Of a stretch of 64,000 nucleotides of DNA, positions 8,154-16,233 are shown piece after piece. The stretch is from assembly GCA_026393475.1 (NCBI GenBank), contig JAPLAA010000009.1, forward strand, positions 62,001 through 126,000. The letters run 5' to 3'. How positions within the stretch are numbered: position 1 is the first letter of the stretch; every line of letters begins with the position of its first letter. The stretch is from Actinomycetota bacterium (GTDB taxonomy: Bacteria > Actinomycetota > Acidimicrobiia > Acidimicrobiales > Ilumatobacteraceae). Below the pieces are notes generated by a model that had not been told where the DNA came from, did no database searches, and was given only the letters and a program-made list of their open reading frames with translations. The translations under genes and the position numbers were made by a program.

Positions 8154-9059
8154 TCAGGCCAGCGCTGCGACCAACCGCTCGCACAGCGCCGGCACCTCGT
8201 CGAGGTCGTCGGTGAAGTGGTTGGGCTTGAAGCACACCGACGTCCAGCCCTCGGCGCGCAGCCGCGGCACGTCGGCGAGGGACACGTCGAGGTCGGCCAC
8301 GTCGTCGGCGCCGTGGAACGTGGCCCTGATGCCGCCGACCAGCTCGAGCGGCTCGGTGCGGCCGGCCGCCTCCCAGGCCTCGCGCAGCCGGTCGCGCTCC
8401 TCGGCGGTCGGGCGGCCGAACGGATGGAACCCGTGCCCGTGCACGACGAGCCGGCGCAGGTGGGCGTCGGTGAGCTGCTCGCCCCCGAACCACATCGCCG
8501 GCGGTCGCGCCGGTCGGGGCTCGCACCACACGGGGCCGAACGGGAACCGTGGCCCGTCGTGGTGCGCCGGCGCCTGCGTCCACGCGGCGCGCATCGCGGC
8601 GAGCTGCTCGTCGAGAATCGCGCCGCGCTCGTGGAACGGCACGCCCAACGCGTCGTACTCCTCCGCGGCCCAGCTCACGGTCGGCTGCACGACGAGGCGT
8701 CCCTGCAGCAGGACATCGAGGGTGCCGAGTTGCTTGGCGAGCTGCAGCGGGTGCCGCAGCGGCGTGATCACGGCCGCGAGCGCGACGCGGAGCCTGGTGG
8801 TGCGCGCCCCGATCGCCGCAGCGAGCACCACCGAGTCGGGCCACGGCGTGGCCGGATCCTGGTTGCCCGGTGCCGCGTAGTCGCGTGGGTTGGCCATCCG
8901 CCCGCGCGCCCCGGCGGACGGCCCGAGCACGATGTGCTCGCTCAGCATGACCGTGTCGACGCCCGCCGCTTCGGCGGCGACCGCGAGATCGACGACCGCA
9001 CCCAGGTCGCCCGGATCGATGATCGTCCAGTTCTCGCTCAACACCATCACGGCCCGCAC
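8154..9059 (-). CDS. LLM-class (luciferase-like) flavin/F420-dependent oxidoreductase
   Basis: A 301-aa TIM-barrel oxidoreductase of the bacterial luciferase superfamily. Typical features are GVDTVMLSEHIVLGP, the ATPWPDSVVLAAAIGARTTRL strand with conserved LAAAIGA, and GRLVVQPTVSW. Actinobacterial members usually take F420 or FMNH2. The frame is open through the whole antisense of the P450 gene, so the start was set at the GTG at 9059, which follows GGGAGGAG by 5 nt. It is divergent from the P450 at 9126, suggesting linked oxidation steps on one substrate. Confidence 0.85.
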   Translation of the reverse strand: MRAVMVLSENWTIIDPGDLGAVVDLAVAAEAAGVDTVMLSEHIVLGPSAGARGRMANPRDYAAPGNQDPATPWPDSVVLAAAIGARTTRLRVALAAVITPLRHPLQLAKQLGTLDVLLQGRLVVQPTVSWAAEEYDALGVPFHERGAILDEQLAAMRAAWTQAPAHHDGPRFPFGPVWCEPRPARPPAMWFGGEQLTDAHLRRLVVHGHGFHPFGRPTAEERDRLREAWEAAGRTEPLELVGGIRATFHGADDVADLDVSLADVPRLRAEGWTSVCFKPNHFTDDLDEVPALCERLVAALA

Positions 9060-9113
9060 GGCTGCTCCTCCCGGCCGGCGACACCCGGCACGCGGCGATC
9101 GTACGAGCACGGG

Positions 9114-9119
9114 TACGTT
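9114..9119 (+). promoter_or_regulatory. Leaderless -10 hexamer for the second P450
   Basis: TACGTT is followed by 6 nt and then the GTG at 9126. No Shine-Dalgarno is present. This decides the GTG over the internal ATG at 9132. Confidence 0.55.
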
Positions 9120-9125
9120 GGCCCG

Positions 9126-10436
9126 GTGAGCATGAGCGAGGACCACGGGCGGGCCGAGTCGATCCCCGGGCTCGACATCGTCTCCCACGACGTCTACGAG
9201 CGCGCCATGCCGTTCGACGCGTACGACCGGTTCCGTCGCGAGGCGCCCGTGGCCTGGGTCGCCGAGGGTCCGCACAACGGCCATCACGGCGCCGGGTTCT
9301 GGTCGCTCACGAGGTGGCAGGACGTCGTCGCCGTGCACAAGGACTGGCGCACCTTCTCCAGCGAGCTCGGCGGGACCGAGATCGAGGAGATGGAGCCCGA
9401 CGCGATCGCCGCCAGGCGGACCATGCTCGAGACCGACCCGCCCCGGCACACGCGCCTGCGCCAGCTGGTGAACCCCGCCTTCGCGAAGCCGACGATGGAG
9501 CGGTACGCCGACGGCGCGCACCGCCTGGTCGGCGATCTGCTCGACCGCACGGTGGGGGCCGGGCCCCTCGACGCCGTGTCCGAGCTGGCCCGCGAGCTGC
9601 CGATCCGCATGCTGGTCGACATCGTCGGCGTCCCGCACGCCGACGCGCCGCAGCTGTTCCACTGGACCGACCAGATCGTCTACAACGCCGACCCCGACTT
9701 CGTCGACGAGCAGGTGGGCGGCGTGTCCGACCGGGTCGACACCGACCCGTACCGCCTGCTGCCGTTCCGCAGCCCGGTGTCGCTCAAGGTGTTCGAGCTC
9801 GTCGAACGGCTCGCAGCGGTCAGGCGTGTCGATCCGGCGGCCGACGTCATCACCGTGCTCGCCGACGCGACCGTCGACGGTGTGCCGCTGACCGAACGAG
9901 AGCGGGGCACGTTCCTGCTGCTGCTCCTGATCGCCGGCAACGAGACCACCCGGCACTCGCTCACCCAGGCGCTGGTCGCGCTGGCGCAGCACCCCGAGCA
10001 GTTCGCCCGGTTGCGCGCCGAGCCGGAGCTGCTCGACACGGCGGTGGAGGAGGTGTTGCGCTGGGCGTGCCCGCAGGTGCACTTCCGCCGCACCGCCACC
10101 GTCGACACCGAGATCGGCGGGCAGGCGATCGCAGCCGGCGACAAGGTGGTGACGTGGTACGCGGCGGCGAACCACGACCCCGACCAGTTCCCCGACCCGT
10201 ACACGTTCGATCTCGGTCGCACGCCCAACCGCCACGTCACCTTCGGCGGCGGCGGACCACACCTGTGTCTCGGTCAGTGGATGGCCCGACTGGAAGTGCG
10301 CGTCCTGCTCGAGGCGCTCGTCCGTCGCGTCGACCACGTCGAGCTCGTCGGCCCTGTGGAGCGTCTCCGCAGCAACTTCATCAACGGCATCAAGCGCTGC
10401 CCCGTGATCCTCCACCCGACGTCCGGCCCACGGTGA
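9126..10436 (+). CDS. Cytochrome P450 (CYP124/125/142-like)
   Basis: A 436-aa P450 with all canonical elements: I-helix LIAGNETTRHS, K-helix EEVLRW, the FRRTAT segment and the heme loop FGGGGPHLCLG. The combination of CPQVHFRRTAT and NRHVTFGGGG resembles actinobacterial sterol and alkyl-chain hydroxylases of the CYP124/125/142 group, so a terminal or lipid hydroxylation is a reasonable guess. The substrate is not known. Its stop overlaps the next start (TGATG), coupling it to the pentapeptide protein. Confidence 0.9.
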   Translation: MSMSEDHGRAESIPGLDIVSHDVYERAMPFDAYDRFRREAPVAWVAEGPHNGHHGAGFWSLTRWQDVVAVHKDWRTFSSELGGTEIEEMEPDAIAARRTMLETDPPRHTRLRQLVNPAFAKPTMERYADGAHRLVGDLLDRTVGAGPLDAVSELARELPIRMLVDIVGVPHADAPQLFHWTDQIVYNADPDFVDEQVGGVSDRVDTDPYRLLPFRSPVSLKVFELVERLAAVRRVDPAADVITVLADATVDGVPLTERERGTFLLLLLIAGNETTRHSLTQALVALAQHPEQFARLRAEPELLDTAVEEVLRWACPQVHFRRTATVDTEIGGQAIAAGDKVVTWYAAANHDPDQFPDPYTFDLGRTPNRHVTFGGGGPHLCLGQWMARLEVRVLLEALVRRVDHVELVGPVERLRSNFINGIKRCPVILHPTSGPR

Positions 10437-11128
10437 TGGCGCGTCGAGCCGGTCGATCCGGCGCCGTCGACGATCGGCCCCTGCCGCCCCGTCTGCCGTC
10501 CGTGCCGCCGTCAGGCCTCCAGCGGCTCGATCTGGCCGACGTCGCCGACGGGGATCTGAGCGAGGTCGAGCTCACCGGATCGCTGCCCGACGGTTTCGAC
10601 GAACCGCTGCACCTGCGCGAGGTGCGGTTGACAGGAGCGTCGTTGGTCGGCGCGCGACTCGAGGCGTCGCGCTGGATCGACGTCGAGGTCGCCAGCTGCG
10701 ATCTGTCGGGCGCCGACCTCCAGCAGTCGGCCCTCACCCGTGTGTCGTTCCGCGACACGCGTTTGTCGGGCTGCCAGTTCGCCGGGTCGCGCTGGCACGA
10801 CGTCCGGTTCGAGGAGTGCCGGCTCGAGACGGTCAACCTGGCGATGGCGGTGTCGCAGCGCGTGCGGTTCGAACGGTGTCGCATGGCCGGGGCCGACCTC
10901 CGCAGCGCCGCCTTCGAGGGCGTCGCCTGGTGGGACTGCGACCTCACCGATGCCGAGTGCACGCACGTGAAGCTCGCCCGCGCCCAACTGCACGGCTCGA
11001 CGATCACCGGGCTCCGCGGTGCGTCGTCGTTACGGCCCGTCTCGGTCGACGCCGAACAGTTCGCCGCTCTCGCCGACCACCTGCTGGCCGAACTGGGCAT
11101 CGAGGTGACATCGCGTCCGGTCGACTGA
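10436..11128 (+). CDS. Pentapeptide-repeat protein
   Basis: A 230-aa protein with a right-handed quadrilateral beta-helix signature. Pentads of the A(D/N)LxX type recur from about residue 60 to 190 (for example GASLVGARLEAS, GADLQQSALT, CRLETVNLAM, GADLRSAAF). Such proteins act as scaffolds or DNA mimics (Qnr/MfpA-like), but most have no assigned role. The ATG overlaps the P450 stop. The C-terminal tail (VDAEQFAALADHLLAELGIE) is helical and non-repetitive. Confidence 0.8.
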   Translation: MARRAGRSGAVDDRPLPPRLPSVPPSGLQRLDLADVADGDLSEVELTGSLPDGFDEPLHLREVRLTGASLVGARLEASRWIDVEVASCDLSGADLQQSALTRVSFRDTRLSGCQFAGSRWHDVRFEECRLETVNLAMAVSQRVRFERCRMAGADLRSAAFEGVAWWDCDLTDAECTHVKLARAQLHGSTITGLRGASSLRPVSVDAEQFAALADHLLAELGIEVTSRPVD

Positions 11129-11153
11129 CCACGTCCCGTGCCACCATGGCGGC

Positions 11154-11936
11154 ATGACCGGTCAGAAGAACCGCCAGGTGGTGCTCGCCCACTTCTCGAT
11201 CCGCAACGCGACCTTCGTCGAGCGCGCCGCCGCCACCCACGACGCCGGCTTCGACGGGTTCGGCATGTACGTCGGCGACTGGTCGCAACAGCGTGCGGCC
11301 GGACGCTCGGACGACGACCTGCTCGGCATCCTCGCCGAGCACGACACGCGGGTCGCCGAGATCGAGGCGCTGCCGATCTTCGCCGACGCCCAGCTCGACA
11401 CCTTCGTGCACCTCGTGGCCACCTATCGGCCCGATCGCATCCAGACCATCCCGCCGTTCACCGGCGCGGTCGACCGGGCCGCGGCGGGCGAGTGGCTCGC
11501 GACGGTGGCCGACCGCATCGCGCCGTTCGGCTGTTCGCTCGCGATCGAGTTCCTGCCGTTCACCGATATCGGCGATGCCGCCGCAGCGGCCGAGCTGGTC
11601 GATCGTGCCGGCCGATCGAACGTCGGGCTGTGCGTCGACTCGTGGCACGTGTTCCGGGGCGACGGCCTCCTGTCGCTCGCCGGGCTCGACCCCGCGTTGG
11701 TGTTCAGCATCCAGCTCAACGACGGTCCGCTCGACCCGGTGCTCGACGACTACGTGCAGGACTGCCTGCACCACCGCGAGCCGCCCGGCGACGGCGAGTT
11801 CGATCTGCGCGCGTTCATGGAGCTGCTCCCGTCCGACGCACCGGTGAGCGTCGAGGTGCCCGACGACGACCTCGATCTGCGCAGCCCCGGTGACGCCGCT
11901 GCTGTGCTGTTCGAGGAGACGAGCCGCTACCTCTGA
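11154..11936 (+). CDS. Sugar phosphate isomerase/epimerase-like TIM-barrel protein
   Basis: A 260-aa protein of the xylose-isomerase-like TIM-barrel family (AP endonuclease family 2 fold). Metal-binding features fit: LAIEFLPF (Glu), CVDSWHVFRG (Asp and His), IQLNDGP, and SVEVP near the end. Members act on keto sugars, inosose or hydroxypyruvate. The substrate cannot be assigned. CACCAT lies 6 nt before the ATG, matching the leaderless pattern of the window. Confidence 0.78.
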   Translation: MTGQKNRQVVLAHFSIRNATFVERAAATHDAGFDGFGMYVGDWSQQRAAGRSDDDLLGILAEHDTRVAEIEALPIFADAQLDTFVHLVATYRPDRIQTIPPFTGAVDRAAAGEWLATVADRIAPFGCSLAIEFLPFTDIGDAAAAAELVDRAGRSNVGLCVDSWHVFRGDGLLSLAGLDPALVFSIQLNDGPLDPVLDDYVQDCLHHREPPGDGEFDLRAFMELLPSDAPVSVEVPDDDLDLRSPGDAAAVLFEETSRYL

Positions 11937-12012
11937 GCCGCCCGGGTCGGCCTGGCACGGGCGCCGAGGCCGGGGCAGATCACGCGACTGTCAGGCGATT
12001 GCCAGGCGATCG

Positions 12013-13326
12013 TCAGACGATGGCGGCGATGTAGCGGTCGGGGCGCACCAGCACGGCGTGGCAGCCGTAGGTCGCCCGCGGCTCGACGACCACCGGGCGG
12101 TGATCGGGTGAGACGAACGTGTCGTCGGTGGCCACCCACACCCACCCGTCCGGGAGGCTCTCGTCGAGTCGGTCGGGCTGGGGGAGTTGGTGGCCGACCG
12201 GGAACGGGCCGCCGAGGTCGAGCCCCGGCAGACGCGACCAGCGTGTCGGATCGGGCCGATCGGGCTCCGGCGTCGCCGTCGGGTCGATCGCCAGCCGTGT
12301 GAGCAGTCGGCCCGCCTCGATCGACAGCGCTGTCACGGCTGCCACGTGCGGGCGCCGCTCGGCCTCGTAGGTGTCGAGCAGCGTGCCCGGCGCATGGTCG
12401 TGGATCACCTCGGCGAGCTTCCACGCCAGGTTGGCCGCGTCGCGCACGCCGCTGCACAGGCCCTGGCCCATGAACGGCGGCATCTGGTGCGCCGCATCGC
12501 CGGCGAGCAGCACGTCGCCGTCGCGCCACCGCTCGGCCGCCAACGCGTGGAACCGGTAGCTCGCGGCGCGCACGAGTTCGGCGTTCGACTCGGTGACGCC
12601 CCATCCGGCGAGGAGGCGCCAGACGTCGGGCACCAGCTCGTCATCCGCGAGGCGGAACTCCCAGCGGCGGTGGCGATCGTGCGACGGCACGAACGTCGCC
12701 AGCCGGCGGCGGTCGCACACCTGCTGGATGACGCCGGGCAGCGGCGGCACCGCGACGTCGTGGAGCATCACGTCGACGACGAGCCACCGCTCGTCGTAGC
12801 CGAGGTCGGTGAGCTCGATGTCCAGCTGTTCGCGCACCGGGCTCGTGGCACCATCGCAGGCGACGACGAACCTGGCGGTCGACCGGAGCTCGGCGAGCTC
12901 GGGGGCGTCGACGCCGAGCCGCACCTCGACGTGCGCGTACTGCTCGAGGCCCCGCCGCAGCATCGCGTCGATCTCGGGCTGGACGAAGACGTAGTCCTCG
13001 TGCCAACCGAGGATCGGCTCGCGCTCGAACCCCTCGAAGCTGAACAGCGGGACGCCGGCCGCGTCGACGTACTCCATCCCTGCCGAGACGGTCAACAGGC
13101 CGCGCAACTCGTCCTCGAAGCCGAGGTGCTGGAACACCCGAGCGATCTCGGCATCGAGATGGCAGGCGCGGGGTTGTGGGTACGGCGCGGTGGACCGCTC
13201 GAACACGACGGTGCGCAGGCCCCACATGCCGCAGAGGTTCGCCAACGTCGCACCGGTCGGCCCGAGGCCGACGATCGCGACGTCATACGGGACATACGGG
13301 ACGTACGGGGCGGGGCCGTCGCTCAC
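12013..13326 (-). CDS. FAD-dependent aromatic monooxygenase (MhpA/PheA-like)
   Basis: A 437-aa flavoprotein hydroxylase. The FAD-binding GxGxxG motif is VGLGPTGATLAN and the second FAD motif is LLAGDAAHQMPPFMGQGLC, the form seen in MhpA-type 3-(3-hydroxyphenyl)propionate hydroxylases. It is shorter than MhpA (about 550 aa), lacking much of the thioredoxin-like tail. Ring hydroxylation that makes a catechol for the LigB dioxygenase in the same operon is likely. The GTG at 13326 lies 1 nt after the cupin stop, so the genes are coupled. Confidence 0.83.
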   Translation of the reverse strand: MSDGPAPYVPYVPYDVAIVGLGPTGATLANLCGMWGLRTVVFERSTAPYPQPRACHLDAEIARVFQHLGFEDELRGLLTVSAGMEYVDAAGVPLFSFEGFEREPILGWHEDYVFVQPEIDAMLRRGLEQYAHVEVRLGVDAPELAELRSTARFVVACDGATSPVREQLDIELTDLGYDERWLVVDVMLHDVAVPPLPGVIQQVCDRRRLATFVPSHDRHRRWEFRLADDELVPDVWRLLAGWGVTESNAELVRAASYRFHALAAERWRDGDVLLAGDAAHQMPPFMGQGLCSGVRDAANLAWKLAEVIHDHAPGTLLDTYEAERRPHVAAVTALSIEAGRLLTRLAIDPTATPEPDRPDPTRWSRLPGLDLGGPFPVGHQLPQPDRLDESLPDGWVWVATDDTFVSPDHRPVVVEPRATYGCHAVLVRPDRYIAAIV

Positions 13327-13327
13327 C

Positions 13328-13714
13328 TCACACCGGCGACCGGTCGGTCCACTCGGTGGTGCCCCAGGTGATCGCGAGCAATGTCGTGTCGCGGCCCGGC
13401 ATCGCGCCGTGCCAGTGCGGCTCGTCGGCAGGGCACACCACGAGCGTGCCGGTGGCGAGTGCCACCTCGCCATCGGCCTCCGTGCCCACCCGCGCGTCGC
13501 CGCTCACGACGAACAGCTGCTGGCCGCCGGGGTGCGAGTGCCAGAACGTGACGGCGCCGTCGGCGAAGTGCACGAGCGCGGTGTCGGGCCCGTCGACGTT
13601 CGCGTCGATCTCGGGCGGGGTCGAGTTCATCATCTCGAGCGTCACGGTGCCGGTGAACCGGCCGCCGTAGACGACGCTCTTGTCGCCCTCGCTGACCACC
13701 TTCATGGACTTCAT
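13328..13714 (-). CDS. Small cupin-domain protein
   Basis: A 128-aa single cupin. Motif 1 is FWHSHPGGQQLFVVSGDARV (metal-binding His residues and a late Glu replaced by Gln). Motif 2 is PADEPHWHGAM. Such small cupins in aromatic clusters act as isomerases, decarboxylase-like enzymes or quercetinase-like dioxygenases; the reaction here is unknown. GGAG lies 6 nt before the ATG. It lies between the FAH-family and monooxygenase genes on the same strand. Confidence 0.8.
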   Translation of the reverse strand: MKSMKVVSEGDKSVVYGGRFTGTVTLEMMNSTPPEIDANVDGPDTALVHFADGAVTFWHSHPGGQQLFVVSGDARVGTEADGEVALATGTLVVCPADEPHWHGAMPGRDTTLLAITWGTTEWTDRSPV

Positions 13715-13772
13715 CGGGGTCTCCTCACACTCGTCCCGCTGGTCGTTCCGTTGTCCCGTGTGTCGGAGCCGG

Positions 13773-14639
13773 TCAGCGGACGACGACGCGATTGCGCATC
13801 GTCCCCACGCCCGACACCGTCGTCTCGATCACGTCGCCGTCCAGCAGGAACCGCTGCGGGATACGGGCCTCGCCCACGCCGCCCGGCGTTCCGGTCCACA
13901 CGAGGTCGCCCGGACCGAAGGTCATGAACTGCGTGAGCCACACCACGAGCGCCGGGATCGAGAAGATCAGGTCGCTGGTGTTCGCCTGCTGCATCACCTC
14001 GCCGCTCACCACGCCGGTGAGCTCGAGCGCGTCCTTGTCGGCCAGTTCGTCCGGCGTGACGAGGAACGGCCCGGTGGGCCCGAACGTGTCGTAGCTCTTC
14101 GCGATCGTGAACTGCTTGATCGGTAGTCGGAACTGCTCGCCCCGGTCGGAGATGTCCTGTCCCGCGGTGACGCCTGCGATGTAGCTCCACGCGTCGGCCT
14201 CGGTCGCGCCCTTGCAGGTGCGGCCGAACGCGATCACGACCTCGGCCTCGTAGTCGATCTCGTCGCGGCCGGCGGGGGCGATGACGTCGTCGAAGGGACC
14301 GGCGACGCAGTTGTTCGTCTTGCCGAACAGGTGCGGCTCGGTCGGGAGTTCGCGGCCCGACTCGATCGCGTGGGTGCGGTAGTTCAGGCCGACGCCCAGG
14401 CCCTTCGGCGGGTTGGGCACCGGTGCCCCGAGCAGCGCCGGGTCGAGCACCGGCCACGCACCGGCCGACACGCCGGCGGCGACGTCCTCGAGCAACGGGT
14501 GGTTGGCGAGGTCGACGTACACCGACGGATGGCTCGACAGCCGACCGTCGCTCGCACGCTCGATGTCGACGGCGCGGTCGACCCCGTCGGCATCGGTGAC
14601 GACGAGGACGGCACGGCCCTGGAGGTTCGCGAATCGCAT
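13773..14639 (-). CDS. Fumarylacetoacetate hydrolase (FAH) family protein
   Basis: A 288-aa FAH-fold enzyme. The core holds GLNYRTHA, KTNNCVAGPFDDV, the metal-binding DYEAEVVIAFG, then GVTAGQDISDRGEQF and the closing TGTPGGVGEARIP. In homoprotocatechuate pathways FAH members act as HpcE/HpaG-type decarboxylase-isomerases on the ring-cleavage product. Elsewhere they hydrolyse fumarylpyruvate or acylpyruvates. Neighbouring HpaD- and HpaE-like genes favour the former. The exact reaction remains an inference. Confidence 0.85.
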   Translation of the reverse strand: MRFANLQGRAVLVVTDADGVDRAVDIERASDGRLSSHPSVYVDLANHPLLEDVAAGVSAGAWPVLDPALLGAPVPNPPKGLGVGLNYRTHAIESGRELPTEPHLFGKTNNCVAGPFDDVIAPAGRDEIDYEAEVVIAFGRTCKGATEADAWSYIAGVTAGQDISDRGEQFRLPIKQFTIAKSYDTFGPTGPFLVTPDELADKDALELTGVVSGEVMQQANTSDLIFSIPALVVWLTQFMTFGPGDLVWTGTPGGVGEARIPQRFLLDGDVIETTVSGVGTMRNRVVVR

Positions 14640-14662
14640 GACCCGATGCTTAGCCGATCCGG

Positions 14663-15532
14663 TCAGCTCGGGAAGGGGCCGTCGAACCAGACGTGCACCT
14701 GACCGGTGCCCGCCGACGACTCGTACGCGGAGAACAGCTCGCCGCGAGCGGTACAGCCACGGCCGCCGAGCGCACCCACCATCATCAGGTAGTGGGCGAA
14801 GAACGCCTCGGGGGCGTGCTGGCGGTACTCCGGCCAGAAGTCGAGGATCGCGGCGTGGTCGCCGGCCTGCATCCAGGCCAGGACCCGTTCATCGGCGGCG
14901 CGGGCTTCAGGGGTGCGGATGTGCTCGAGCCCGGCGGCCTCGTGGTCGGCGAACTCGCGCATCGGCCAGAAGCGGTGCGACAGACCGCCCGACGCGAGGA
15001 GGACGACCTTGCGGTCGAGCTCGCCGATCGCCCGGCCGAGCAACTCGCCGGCGAGGAGCCAGTCCGGCGGCGTGCCCGTCTGGCAGATGCTCATGCTGAG
15101 CCACGCCTCGTCGCGCTGCAGGAACGGCAGCAGATTGGTCGTGGCGTAGTGCACGGGCAGGTACGGGTCGGCGCACGCGAGGGCGCGGGTGTCGTCGCGG
15201 ACGTTGCTGATCGCCTCGTACCGGATGGCCAGCTCGGGGTCGCCCGGCATGTCGTAGTGGTGACCGCTCATGCCGCGCGGCAGCTCGGAGCTGGTGAACA
15301 TCCCCTCGCGACGATCGTGGGCGGTGAGGATGTGCTCGACCGTGGTGAACCAGTGCGAGTCGAACACGATCACGGTGTCGATCTCGAGCTGGTCGAACTT
15401 CTCGCGGCGCAGGCGGTGGAGGCCGTCGACCAGCGTCGTGCCTTCGGCGCCGTAGAGCTCGGCGCGCACCTCGTCGCCCATCACGATCGGGGGGACGTGC
15501 GACACGACGGCCGCTCCGACGATCTCACCCAT
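14663..15532 (-). CDS. hpaD: LigB-type extradiol dioxygenase (homoprotocatechuate 2,3-dioxygenase-like)
   Basis: A 289-aa class III extradiol dioxygenase of the LigB superfamily with non-heme Fe(II). Near the start it carries the VVSHVPPI motif (iron His), then VFDSHWFTTVEH, RGMSGHHYDMPG, LLASGGLSHRFW and a C-terminal FFAHYLMMVGAL. Size and order match HpaD/HpcB enzymes that open 3,4-dihydroxyphenylacetate. The next-but-one gene is an HpaE-type dehydrogenase, supporting this substrate. The ATG at 15532 has GGAG 7 nt before it. A perfect 18-bp palindrome lies 51 bp upstream. Confidence 0.8.
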   Translation of the reverse strand: MGEIVGAAVVSHVPPIVMGDEVRAELYGAEGTTLVDGLHRLRREKFDQLEIDTVIVFDSHWFTTVEHILTAHDRREGMFTSSELPRGMSGHHYDMPGDPELAIRYEAISNVRDDTRALACADPYLPVHYATTNLLPFLQRDEAWLSMSICQTGTPPDWLLAGELLGRAIGELDRKVVLLASGGLSHRFWPMREFADHEAAGLEHIRTPEARAADERVLAWMQAGDHAAILDFWPEYRQHAPEAFFAHYLMMVGALGGRGCTARGELFSAYESSAGTGQVHVWFDGPFPS

Positions 15533-15582
15533 GTGCGGTCTCCGATCTCGTTCCCGTCTTGTCCCGGGATGCCGATCCAAGG

Positions 15583-15600
15583 TCGTTTGGATCCAAACGA
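15583..15600. promoter_or_regulatory. Perfect 18-bp palindrome, candidate MarR operator
   Basis: TCGTTTGGATCCAAACGA is its own reverse complement. It lies between the marR stop (15605) and the dioxygenase start (15532), where it can control the dioxygenase-FAH-cupin-monooxygenase genes. Its form (TTTGG-CCAAA core) suits a MarR dimer. Confidence 0.7.
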
Positions 15601-15604
15601 AATC

Positions 15605-16147
15605 CTAGTCGACGTCCTGACCGTCGGTGTCCAGCGTGCGGAGGACCGTGCGGAGCAGGCGGGCGAGCTCGCGGCGATCGGTGGGTGAGAGGTCGGCCGT
15701 CACGAGCGCCTCGTGGTGGTTGAAGACCGGCATGATCTGGTCGACGGTGCGGCGGCCCTTGGCCGTCGGGCTCACGATCACCCGACGCCCGTCGGTCGGG
15801 TGTGCGGCCCGCTTGGCGAAGCCACGGCGCTCGAGCGTGGTGAGCACGCCGGTGAGCGTGCCACCGGTGATGCCGGCCTCGCGGGCCAACTGATGCGACT
15901 CCTGCTTGCCCCACACCCGCAACACGAACAGCACGACGAACGCACTCCAGCTCAGCTGATGCGGGCTCAGCACCTCGCGCTCCATGTGGTTGCGCACCGC
16001 GGTCGCCGCCCGGAAGACGTTGCTCACGGCGAGCAGTGCGGCGAAGTCGAACGCCTGTCCCTCGAACGCGTGCGTGACGTCGCGCTCGGCCTGGCGCATC
16101 TGGGCGTCGTCGTCACTGGAGAAGGCGCCTGGCACGATGCGCGACAC
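15605..16147 (-). CDS. MarR-family transcriptional regulator
   Basis: A 180-aa MarR protein. Helices at the N-terminus form the dimer region and the winged helix reads ESHQLAREAGITGGTLTGVL, then TLERRGFAKRAAHPTDGRRV with the DxRRV wing. It very likely represses the homoprotocatechuate genes on both sides and is relieved by an aromatic acid, as HpaR does. The start is a GTG at 16147. A 16-bp palindrome begins 4 bp from that codon. Confidence 0.88.
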   Translation of the reverse strand: MSRIVPGAFSSDDDAQMRQAERDVTHAFEGQAFDFAALLAVSNVFRAATAVRNHMEREVLSPHQLSWSAFVVLFVLRVWGKQESHQLAREAGITGGTLTGVLTTLERRGFAKRAAHPTDGRRVIVSPTAKGRRTVDQIMPVFNHHEALVTADLSPTDRRELARLLRTVLRTLDTDGQDVD

Positions 16148-16150
16148 TAT

Positions 16151-16166
16151 CGTTCGGTCCCGAACG
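16151..16166. promoter_or_regulatory. Palindromic operator between marR and the HpaE-like gene
   Basis: CGTTCGG (16151-16157) and CCGAACG (16160-16166) are perfect 7-bp arms around TC. The site lies 4 bp from the marR start and about 68 bp from the divergent dehydrogenase start, suitable for autoregulation. It differs in sequence from the palindrome at 15583. Confidence 0.6.
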
Positions 16167-16233
16167 ACTTCCGGACCCGCACGCCAGCGACCGGCGCTGC
16201 CGGCGCTCCCGCCGGCCCCTCAGGAGGCTCCCC

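Noticed and set aside
9060..10415. N-terminal extension of the LLM oxidoreductase across the P450 gene
   Set aside because: The frame is open, but family homology and GGGAGGAG place the start at 9059.
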